Shown in pieces: positions 1 through 4,295 of a DNA stretch of 6,192 bases. The DNA is from Actinomycetes bacterium (GTDB lineage: Bacteria; Actinomycetota; Acidimicrobiia; Acidimicrobiales; Microtrichaceae): contig JAEZFI010000052.1 in assembly GCA_023437745.1 (NCBI GenBank), positions 1-6,192 on the forward strand. The letters are read 5' to 3'. Below the pieces are notes generated by a model that worked only from the letters and a program-made list of their open reading frames with translations, did no database searches and was not told where the DNA came from. Within the stretch, counting starts at the first letter, position 1. Each line of letters opens with the position of its first letter. Made by a program: the position numbers and the translations under genes.

Positions 1-1
1 G

Positions 2-112
2 GGCGCCCGCATCGTCGCGTCAGGCTGCGCCGGGGACGGCCCGTTGATCGGCGCCGCAGCCGTGGGGTTCGCCGGCCTCGGGCACGACGTCGGTCCCGTT
101 ACCGCCGGGTAA
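2..112 (+). CDS. C-terminal fragment of an unidentified protein (5' end outside window)
   Basis: An open frame enters from the left edge and ends at TAA 110-112, giving a 36-residue tail rich in Gly and Ala. About 32 of the 36 codons end in G or C, which is the coding signature of this genome and is not matched in the other forward frames. The piece contains GDGPLIGAA, loosely like the C-terminal GxDAGxxGAA segment of ROK-family sugar kinases, but this resemblance is weak and is inference only. The stop lies 25 nt before the acyl-CoA dehydrogenase start, so read-through transcription is possible. Product identity is essentially unknown from so short a fragment. Confidence 0.45.
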   Translation, partial: GARIVASGCAGDGPLIGAAAVGFAGLGHDVGPVTAG

Positions 113-123
113 CAACGGCCTCG

Positions 124-129
124 TAACAT
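124..129 (+). promoter_or_regulatory. Possible -10 hexamer (TAACAT) for leaderless transcription of the acyl-CoA dehydrogenase gene
   Basis: TAACAT fits the TANNNT pattern of actinobacterial -10 elements and ends 8 nt before the GTG at 138. No Shine-Dalgarno-like sequence precedes that GTG. Together these fit a transcript starting at or next to the start codon. No convincing -35 element is visible, so this is a tentative call. Confidence 0.35.
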
Positions 130-137
130 CGGGCGAC

Positions 138-1352
138 GTGACGCCCGAGTTCCCTCCAGAGACCGACGCCTTCCGCGACCAGGTCCGCACGTTCCTCGCC
201 GACCACCTCCCCGAGGGGTGGGTGGGCCTCGGCGGCCTTCCCACCGACGAGGTCGCCCCGTTCCTCGACCAGTGGCGCAAGACCCTCCACGGCGCGGGGA
301 TGCTGGCGCCGTCGTGGCCGGAGGAGTTCGGCGGCGGCGGGCTGTCCCACATGGAGTCGGTGATCCTGGCCGAGGAGTTCGCCAAGGCCGGCGCCCCGAC
401 CGGCGGCTTCAACGACGTGTTCAACATCGGGATGATCGGCAACACGATCCTCCACTGGGGCACCCCCGAGCAGAAGGCCCACTACATCCCCAAGCTCCTG
501 TCGGGCGAGCACGTGTGGTGCCAGGGGTTCAGCGAGCCGAACGCCGGATCCGACCTCGCCGGCCTCGCTTGCAAGGGCACCCTCGACGGCGACGAGTGGG
601 TGATCGACGGCCAGAAGATCTGGACCACCTACGGCCACCTCGCCAACCACATCTTCCTGCTGGTCCGCTCCGACCCCGAGGCGCCCCGCCACAAGGGCAT
701 CACCTTCCTGCTGGTGCCGATGGACCAGCCGGGCGTCGAGGTGCGGCCCATCAAGATGATGTCGGGCGACAGCGAGTTCAACGAGGTGTTCTTCACCGAC
801 GCCCGCGTGCCCAAGGAGAACGTCCTCGGCGGCGTGAACAACGGTTGGGCCGTGGCCATGACGCTCCTCGGCTTCGAACGCGGCGAGGCGGCCGCCGTGC
901 TCCCCGTGAAGTTCCGTGAGGAGTACGACCGCCTGGTCACCCTCGCCCGTGAGCGCGGCGTGACCGACGATCCGCACATCCGGCAGCGTCTGGCCTGGTG
1001 CTACTCGAAGGTCGAGATGATGCGCTACCTCGGGATGCGCACCCTCACGTCGTTCCTCTCGGGCCACTCGCCCGGGCCGGACGCCTCGATCGCCAAGCTG
1101 TACTGGTCCGAGTACCACAAGGTCGTGACCGAGCTGGCCGTCGACATCCTCGGCGCCGAGGCACTCGTGCCGGACGGGCGCTGGCCCTCGAACTCGATCC
1201 AGTGCGACGACCCGGGCGCACCGGCCGACTCGGCCAGCTGGGTCGGCACGTTCTTCGCCGCCCGCGGCGGCACGATCTACGCCGGGACCTCCGAGGTGCA
1301 GCGCAACATCATCGGCGAGCGCATCCTCGGCCTCCCGAAGGAGCCGAGCTGA
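138..1352 (+). CDS. Acyl-CoA dehydrogenase (FadE-type, FAD-dependent)
   Basis: Oxidises an acyl-CoA to the trans-2-enoyl-CoA using FAD, with electrons normally passed to electron-transfer flavoprotein; cytosolic. The 404-residue length is normal for the family. In order: helical N-terminal domain (about 8-125), middle beta domain (about 128-222) with the flavin/substrate motif GFSEPNAGSDL (130-140) and GQKIWTT (158-164), and C-terminal helical domain (about 234-398) ending with GTSEVQRNIIGERILGLP. The medium-chain-type catalytic Glu of the YEGT motif is Ala here (IYAGTSEVQ). Glu247 in LLGFERG occupies the alternative catalytic-base position known from isovaleryl- and long-chain-type enzymes, so the enzyme is probably active. 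Substrate cannot be read from sequence; similar actinobacterial enzymes act on branched, steroid side-chain or dicarboxylic acyl-CoAs, sometimes as heterotetramers with a second FadE, but no second FadE is seen here. Start GTG 138 gives the expected N-terminus. The next gene starts at the nucleotide after the stop. Confidence 0.95.
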   Translation: MTPEFPPETDAFRDQVRTFLADHLPEGWVGLGGLPTDEVAPFLDQWRKTLHGAGMLAPSWPEEFGGGGLSHMESVILAEEFAKAGAPTGGFNDVFNIGMIGNTILHWGTPEQKAHYIPKLLSGEHVWCQGFSEPNAGSDLAGLACKGTLDGDEWVIDGQKIWTTYGHLANHIFLLVRSDPEAPRHKGITFLLVPMDQPGVEVRPIKMMSGDSEFNEVFFTDARVPKENVLGGVNNGWAVAMTLLGFERGEAAAVLPVKFREEYDRLVTLARERGVTDDPHIRQRLAWCYSKVEMMRYLGMRTLTSFLSGHSPGPDASIAKLYWSEYHKVVTELAVDILGAEALVPDGRWPSNSIQCDDPGAPADSASWVGTFFAARGGTIYAGTSEVQRNIIGERILGLPKEPS

Positions 1353-1616
1353 GTGACGCTCCGCTGGTGGGTCCAGGCGGGATGGGCGCTGCTGCGCCGT
1401 CCCGACCTCTGGGCCACCGCGCTGCGGCAGGTCCGCGTGCTCGCCGTCCCCGGATGGTGGCGCCGGCCGCCGTTCCTCCCGCTGCCCGACCGTGACTACC
1501 TGACGTTCCGCCTGGTCACTGCGTACGGCGGGTCGGGTGACGTCGAGCCGACGATCGACGACCTGCTGACGTATCTTCACTGGTGCCGGTCCTGGCCGCA
1601 CGTCGCCGGGACCTGA
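1353..1616 (+). CDS. Trp-rich small hypothetical protein
   Basis: An 87-residue protein of unknown function. GTG 1353 follows the TGA of the acyl-CoA dehydrogenase directly, and AAGGAG at 1338-1343 is a good ribosome-binding site 9 nt upstream, which supports this start and translational coupling. Eight of 87 residues are Trp (5, 6, 11, 20, 35, 36, 77, 81). The sequence has an amphipathic, Arg/Trp-rich N-terminal half, a central block GWWRRPPFLPLPDRDYL (34-50), then TAYGG (56-60), an acidic stretch and a C-terminal YLHWCR segment. The dense motif-like blocks and strong third-position GC argue for a real conserved protein. There is no signal peptide or clear membrane helix, although the Trp/Arg-rich N-terminus could lie at a membrane surface. 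Its position between fadE and menC suggests co-expression but does not reveal a function. Confidence 0.8.
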   Translation: MTLRWWVQAGWALLRRPDLWATALRQVRVLAVPGWWRRPPFLPLPDRDYLTFRLVTAYGGSGDVEPTIDDLLTYLHWCRSWPHVAGT

Positions 1617-1623
1617 CGACGGC

Positions 1624-2754
1624 GTGACCCCTCGCGACGCCGGTCCCGGCAACCGGCCGCGCACCGTCGTCCTGCACCGCGTGTCGGTGCCGCTGCAGCG
1701 CCCGCTGGCGACGGCGCACGGGGTGATCGCCGAGCGTGACGTGGTCCTGGTCGAGTGGCAGCGCGCCGACGGCGTGGTGGGGTGGGGGGAGTGCCCGACG
1801 CTCTCGATCCCGGGCTACAGCGACGAGACCACGGACGTGGCGTGGTCGGCGCTGGTGGACCGGCTGGCTCCGGCGGCGCTGGCCGAGAGGCCGACCCTCG
1901 GGGAGCCTGCGTGCCCGATGGCGTCGGGTGCGCTGCGCGACGCCGCGCTCGACGCGTCGCTGCGCGCGGCGGGACGGTCGCTCCTCGACGAGGTCCGCCA
2001 CCCCGAACTGTCACCGGTCGCAGGCCATGAGCGGGCCGGTGGTGACAGTTCGCGTCGCGAGCTGCCGATGTGCCGGGTCGTCGGCCTCGACGCACCGGCT
2101 GCCGCGTGGGAGCTCGGCCCCGGTGAGGTGCTGCTGAAGGCGAAGGTCTCGCCGGGCACCGTCGGCCGGTTGCGCGAGGTGCGCGACGCTCACCCCGGCC
2201 TGGCGCTGGCGGCCGACGCCAACGGCTCGTTCGCCGGTCCCGAGGACGTTCCCCCGTGGCTGGACGACGTCGGGCTCGTCTACCTCGAGCAGCCGTTCCC
2301 CGCCACCGCCCTGGACGCACACGCCGCGTGGCGCGCCACCCACGCCACGCCGGTGGCCCTGGACGAGTCCCTGCGCGACCTCGCGAACCTGCGCCGGGCG
2401 ATCGGGTCGGGTGCGCTCGACGTGGTCTCGGTGAAGCCGGCACGCCTGGGCGGGGTGCGCGCCGCAGTGGCGGCGCTGGAGCTGGCCGCCGCGTCGGGAC
2501 TCGACGCGTTCGTCGGCGGCATGGTCGAGCTGGGCGTGGGCCGAGCCACGGCCGCCGCCGTGGGGGGGCATCCCGCCGTCACCCTGCCCACCGACCTCGG
2601 ACCCAGCGACCGCTACGTCGAGCGGGACGTGGTCGCGCCGATCGTGGCGACCGCCGAGGGTCTCCTGGTCCCGGACGGTCCCGGCTGCGGCCGCACCCCC
2701 GACCCCGAACGGCTCGCCGAGGTGACGACGGATCGGGTCGAGCTCAGGGCGTGA
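1624..2754 (+). CDS. menC: o-Succinylbenzoate synthase (enolase superfamily, menaquinone synthesis)
   Basis: Dehydrates SHCHC (2-succinyl-6-hydroxy-2,4-cyclohexadiene-1-carboxylate) to o-succinylbenzoate, an early step of menaquinone synthesis. Enolase-superfamily residues are all visible: the KxK pair Lys172/Lys174, Mg2+ ligands Asp198 (DANGSF), Glu222 (YLEQP) and Asp247 (LDESL), and the opposite-face Lys271 (VSVKPARLGG). The N-terminal capping domain starts near VVLHRVSVPLQRPLATAHG and includes GWGECP. The C-terminal block GGMVELGVGRA is typical of the family. The GTG 1624 start keeps the first beta strand; it lies 7 nt after the previous stop with no clear Shine-Dalgarno, which suggests coupling. 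Oddity: residues about 127-143 form an extra loop, relatively rich in rare A/T-ending codons, between the capping-domain helix (GRSLLDEV) and LPMCRVVG, matching an inverted-repeat element (2004-2052). Some superfamily members are N-acylamino acid racemases, but OSBS is the most likely role. The 3' end overlaps the convergent Nudix gene by 11 bp. Confidence 0.92.
   Translation: MTPRDAGPGNRPRTVVLHRVSVPLQRPLATAHGVIAERDVVLVEWQRADGVVGWGECPTLSIPGYSDETTDVAWSALVDRLAPAALAERPTLGEPACPMASGALRDAALDASLRAAGRSLLDEVRHPELSPVAGHERAGGDSSRRELPMCRVVGLDAPAAAWELGPGEVLLKAKVSPGTVGRLREVRDAHPGLALAADANGSFAGPEDVPPWLDDVGLVYLEQPFPATALDAHAAWRATHATPVALDESLRDLANLRRAIGSGALDVVSVKPARLGGVRAAVAALELAAASGLDAFVGGMVELGVGRATAAAVGGHPAVTLPTDLGPSDRYVERDVVAPIVATAEGLLVPDGPGCGRTPDPERLAEVTTDRVELRA
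2004..2052. repeat. 12-bp perfect inverted repeat with 25-bp loop inside menC (possible inserted palindromic element)
   Basis: CGAACTGTCACC (2004-2015) is the exact reverse complement of GGTGACAGTTCG (2041-2052). A CCGG next to the inner end of each arm extends the pairing if a 3-nt bulge is allowed. The element encodes menC residues 127-143. Of the 16 codons from 2005 to 2052, seven end in A or T (gaa, tca, gca, cat, ggt, ggt, agt), much more than in the flanking gene. Its length is close to the roughly 16 residues that seem extra compared with ordinary MenC proteins, so it may be a small mobile palindrome inserted in frame. Confidence 0.6.
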
Positions 2755-3247
2755 TGTCGACCGGCTCGTGGTCGGGTGGGATCCCCCCGTTCGCGAGCGC
2801 GTCGATCACGGCCGGCAGGAACTCCCGCAGGCGGGGTGGGACGGTCGGCTCGTCGTTGGCGAACAGCTCGTCCGTCGGCCACCAGCGGTGCCCCTGGAAC
2901 GCCATCGCCTCGAACGCCTCCAGGTGCGTGGGCTGATCGATCAGCCCGTCGCTGGTGGCGGTGAAGATCCGCTCGTGCTGGTCGAAGTCCCAGCCCGCGA
3001 ACGTGAACTGCGCGTGCTGGGTCCACACGCACGGGCCCATCGTCGCCGCCGTGATGCCGACCTCCTCACGGAGCTCCCGCAGGCACGTGTCCTCGGGGCG
3101 CTCCCCGGGGTCGATGCCACCGCCGGGGATCTCCCACCACGCCGGCTTGCTCGGATCGGCCGGGTCGGTCGCCCGGATCAGCAGGAGCCGGCCTTCGGGG
3201 TCGAAGCACAGGACGCGGGCCGCCACCCGGTGGAGCACGAAGGGCAT
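2744..3247 (-). CDS. Nudix hydrolase
   Basis: A 167-residue cytosolic Nudix-fold hydrolase, expected to cleave a nucleoside diphosphate linked to another moiety with Mg2+ help. The Nudix box GX5EX7REUXEEXGU is perfect: Gly43, Glu49, Arg57-Glu58, Glu61-Glu62, Gly64-Ile65. It is preceded by the typical WWEIPGGGI (37-45). The C-terminal half contains RWWPTDEL (121-128), also common in Nudix proteins. Start ATG 3247 gives the usual N-terminal strand (MPFVLHRVAARVLCFD). No Shine-Dalgarno is present, but a TATGGT hexamer lies 6 nt upstream, so the mRNA is probably leaderless. It is convergent with menC (11-bp overlap) and divergent from the lipoate-ligase-family gene. The substrate cannot be inferred; mutator-type dNTP clean-up or a coenzyme-related role are both possible. 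Confidence 0.92.
   Translation of the reverse strand: MPFVLHRVAARVLCFDPEGRLLLIRATDPADPSKPAWWEIPGGGIDPGERPEDTCLRELREEVGITAATMGPCVWTQHAQFTFAGWDFDQHERIFTATSDGLIDQPTHLEAFEAMAFQGHRWWPTDELFANDEPTVPPRLREFLPAVIDALANGGIPPDHEPVDITP
2930..2947. repeat. 18-bp perfect palindrome inside the Nudix gene
   Basis: GGGCTGATCGATCAGCCC is identical to its own reverse complement over all 18 bases (axis between 2938 and 2939) and stops at mismatches on both sides. It lies inside the Nudix coding sequence (residues Gly101-Pro106, GLIDQP). It may be a binding site, a remnant of a repeat, or chance. Confidence 0.7.
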
Positions 3248-3253
3248 GGGGGA

Positions 3254-3259
3254 ACCATA
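3254..3259 (-). promoter_or_regulatory. -10 hexamer (TATGGT) for leaderless Nudix transcript
   Basis: On the minus strand TATGGT is followed by six bases (TCCCCC) and then the ATG at 3247. This spacing would put the transcription start on or next to the start codon, and there is no Shine-Dalgarno sequence. No clear -35 element is seen. Confidence 0.45.
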
Positions 3260-3308
3260 GGAGCGCCGCGCGCGATCACCGTCGCTGGCCCGGGTCCCGG
3301 GGGGACGC

Positions 3309-3314
3309 CAGACT
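3309..3314 (+). promoter_or_regulatory. Weak -10-like hexamer (CAGACT) before the lipoate-ligase-family gene
   Basis: CAGACT ends 7 nt before GTG 3322, in the 74-bp divergent gap shared with the Nudix gene. It has A at -10 position 2 and T at position 6 but lacks the initial T. With no obvious Shine-Dalgarno before GTG 3322, leaderless transcription is plausible but only weakly supported. Confidence 0.25.
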
Positions 3315-3321
3315 CGGGCCG

Positions 3322-4032
3322 GTGACCGTCGACCGCCAGCAGGGAACCACTGCCGAGCTCCACGCGCTCGACCCGGAGGCCCTGCTCGCCGGGCGTGCGT
3401 CGGCGATCGTCCTCATGCTCCCCACCGACCGCGCCCTCGTGCTGGGCTCGTCGCAGGCGGACGACGTCGTGGATCGAGCCGCGGCGGAGGCCGCAGGGTT
3501 CGCCGTGGCGCGCCGCCGCTCCGGTGGGGGTGTGGTGGCGACGGGCGTGGCGGACGCGGTGTGGATCGACGTGCTGCTGGCGCCGCGGCATCCGCGCTGG
3601 CGGATGGACGTCGACCTCGCAGCCGTGGAGGTCGGGCTCGCGTGGGCGGACGTGCTGCGCCCCCACGTGGCCGGCCACCTCGAGGTCCACCGCGGGCCGC
3701 TGCTCCACCGGGACGCCGGGAAGGTCGCCTGCTTCGGCGGGCTGGGATCGGGTGAGGTGACGCTCGACGGCGCCAAGCTGGTCGGCCTGAGCCAGCGGCG
3801 GGCGCGCTGGGGCGCCAGGTTCCAGTGCCAGGTCCAGCTCCGGTGGGCGCCCGACGAGTGGCGTCACGCCCTGCGCCCCGGGCCCGATGCTCCCTCGGAG
3901 CTCTTCCCCCTGCCGGTCGCCACCCTTCCCCCCGGGCCGGGCCTCGACGCCGCACTCGCCGCCGGTCTCGAGTCGCACCTCGACGCGCACCTCGACCGGC
4001 ACCTCGACCCGCACCTCGACCGGCCGGACTGA
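3322..4032 (+). CDS. Lipoate-protein ligase A / biotin-lipoate ligase family protein
   Basis: A 236-residue cytosolic protein of the LplA/LipB/BirA-type fold, expected to attach lipoate or octanoate to a carrier-protein lysine (for example GcvH or 2-oxoacid dehydrogenase E2) or to make the acyl-AMP. Visible motifs: ALVLGSSQ (38-45), the ligand loop ARRRSGGGVVATG (63-75), a WIDVLLAP strand (81-88), CFGGLGSGEVT (137-147) and GAKLVGLSQRR (150-160), where Lys152 matches the invariant family lysine. GTG 3322 is the only start giving the full N-terminal domain. The protein has no separate C-terminal LplA accessory domain. Its last 18 residues hold four HLDx repeats (from residue 219) encoded by a 12-bp minisatellite, which is unlikely to be part of the catalytic fold. 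Activity as ligase versus octanoyltransferase or amidotransferase cannot be told from sequence. It stands alone between a divergent Nudix gene and the mraZ leader. Confidence 0.85.
   Translation: MTVDRQQGTTAELHALDPEALLAGRASAIVLMLPTDRALVLGSSQADDVVDRAAAEAAGFAVARRRSGGGVVATGVADAVWIDVLLAPRHPRWRMDVDLAAVEVGLAWADVLRPHVAGHLEVHRGPLLHRDAGKVACFGGLGSGEVTLDGAKLVGLSQRRARWGARFQCQVQLRWAPDEWRHALRPGPDAPSELFPLPVATLPPGPGLDAALAAGLESHLDAHLDRHLDPHLDRPD
3976..4023 (+). repeat. Four tandem 12-bp repeats at the 3' end of the lipoate-ligase-family gene
   Basis: CACCTCGAC followed by three variable bases (gcg, cgg, ccg, cgg) occurs four times in a row with no gap (starts 3976, 3988, 4000, 4012). The core is identical in all copies. 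It encodes His-Leu-Asp-X four times (X = Ala, Arg, Pro, Arg) at residues 219-234. Because the unit is a multiple of three, copy number can change without breaking the frame. Confidence 0.9.
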
Positions 4033-4065
4033 GCCCCGAGGGGGGCGAAGTGGGGGACCGCCCCA
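4033..4065 (+). terminator. Possible GC-rich hairpins after the lipoate-ligase-family gene
   Basis: Directly after the stop, GCCCC (4033-4037) can pair with GGGGC (4042-4046), and TGGGG (4051-4055) with CCCCA (4061-4065). Both stems are only 5 bp and no T-tract follows, so a rho-independent terminator is doubtful. The first stem would also cover a GAGG tract that could be a ribosome-binding site. Confidence 0.2.
4038..4052 (+). repeat. Copy 1 of a 15-nt direct repeat (G-rich tract plus GTG)
   Basis: GAGGGGGGCGAAGTG matches GAGGGGGGCGACGTG at 4227-4241 in 14 of 15 positions, 189 bp away. Each copy sets a GAGG-type Shine-Dalgarno-like tract 8 nt before a GTG. Confidence 0.75.
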
Positions 4066-4157
4066 TCCGCGCCCACGAACGGCTGTTCGTCACGCGTGAC
4101 GCGCCGCGTCGCGAGGCGGCGTTCCACGCAGAAATCGCCCGAATTTCAGGCACGTAG
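4050..4157 (+). CDS. Possible 35-residue small ORF upstream of mraZ
   Basis: GTG 4050 opens 35 codons ending at TAG 4155-4157, 17 nt after the lipoate-ligase stop, with GAGGGG at 4038-4043 placed as a ribosome-binding site. About three quarters of codons end in G or C, slightly lower than in the sure genes. The peptide is charged and Arg-rich (begins MGDRPIRAHERLF), with no recognisable motif, signal or membrane helix. A 14-bp palindrome lies inside it. It may be only an open stretch of leader DNA; the duplicated initiation-like sequence is the main reason to list it. Confidence 0.2.
   Translation: MGDRPIRAHERLFVTRDAPRREAAFHAEIARISGT
4088..4101. promoter_or_regulatory. 14-bp perfect palindrome (possible operator) upstream of mraZ
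   Basis: CGTCACGCGTGACG equals its own reverse complement over 14 bases and lies about 100 bp before the proposed mraZ -10 hexamer. Such symmetric sites are typical of dimeric transcription factors. The binding protein, if any, is unknown. Confidence 0.4.
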
Positions 4158-4194
4158 TTCGCCGAATGACCTCGTCGGTGAGCTGCAGGGGTCA

Positions 4195-4200
4195 TAAAGT
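4195..4200 (+). promoter_or_regulatory. Candidate -10 hexamer (TAAAGT) of the dcw operon promoter
   Basis: TAAAGT fits TANNNT, lies in one of the few A/T-rich spots of the gap, and overlaps the first of the GTGG boxes that follow. Transcription would start near 4207, giving a leader of about 85 nt before mraZ. No TTGACA-like -35 sits at the expected distance, so the exact promoter position is uncertain. Confidence 0.4.
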
Positions 4201-4233
4201 GGCGACTTGTGGAAGAGAGTGGGTCTGAGGGGG
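4199..4233 (+). promoter_or_regulatory. MraZ operator: GTGGN boxes repeated every 10 bp
   Basis: GTGGC (4199), GTGGA (4209) and GTGGG (4219) recur with exactly 10-bp spacing, and a degenerate GGGGG continues the phase at 4229. Direct TGGGN-type repeats separated by 5 nt upstream of mraZ are the known binding pattern of MraZ. Their position over and just downstream of the proposed -10 hexamer suggests autorepression of the mraZ-rsmH-ftsL operon. Confidence 0.7.
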
Positions 4234-4241
4234 GCGACGTG
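4227..4241 (+). repeat. Copy 2 of the 15-nt direct repeat (G-rich tract plus GTG)
   Basis: GAGGGGGGCGACGTG, differing from the copy at 4038-4052 only by C for A at position 12. Its GTG opens the 18-codon upstream ORF of mraZ. It also partly overlaps the last, degenerate MraZ box. Confidence 0.75.
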
Positions 4242-4295
4242 AACAACGACGTTCTGCGCTCCTCTCACCACTGCTCGGGACGGGGTGCCACATGA
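4239..4295 (+). CDS. Possible 18-codon upstream ORF overlapping the mraZ start
   Basis: GTG 4239, preceded at 8 nt by GAGG within a six-G tract, opens a short frame encoding MNNDVLRSSHHCSGRGAT and ending at TGA 4293-4295. That stop overlaps the mraZ initiation codon as ATGA. The arrangement could couple mraZ translation to the leader peptide. It may equally be coincidence within an MraZ operator. No peptide family is recognised. Confidence 0.35.
   Translation: MNNDVLRSSHHCSGRGAT

Noticed and set aside
99..1664. 521-codon open frame on the minus strand opposite the acyl-CoA dehydrogenase and the small gene
   Set aside because: GC-rich DNA rarely makes stops in this antisense frame. The translation has no recognisable motifs and is a shadow of clearly identified plus-strand genes.
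3976..4023. Possible CRISPR-like repeat array
   Set aside because: Units are 12 bp, contiguous, in frame and without spacers; it is a coding minisatellite.
4131..4147. GAAAT...ATTTC inverted repeat in the A/T-rich part of the mraZ gap
   Set aside because: Only 5-bp arms; expected by chance and not placed like a terminator or a known operator.
3825..4157. 110-codon plus-strand frame running from the lipoate-ligase gene into the gap
   Set aside because: Its first two thirds are an off-frame shadow of the lipoate-ligase gene. Only the last 35 codons lie beyond it, and these are listed separately at low confidence.
4158..4166. TTCGCCGAA short symmetric site as a possible LexA-type box
   Set aside because: It lacks the GAAC/GTTC half-sites and spacing of the actinobacterial SOS box.
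3413..4246. 277-codon Arg/Pro/Gly-rich minus-strand frame across the lipoate-ligase gene and the mraZ leader
   Set aside because: Low-complexity composition typical of off-frame GC-rich sequence; it opposes a gene with clear family motifs.
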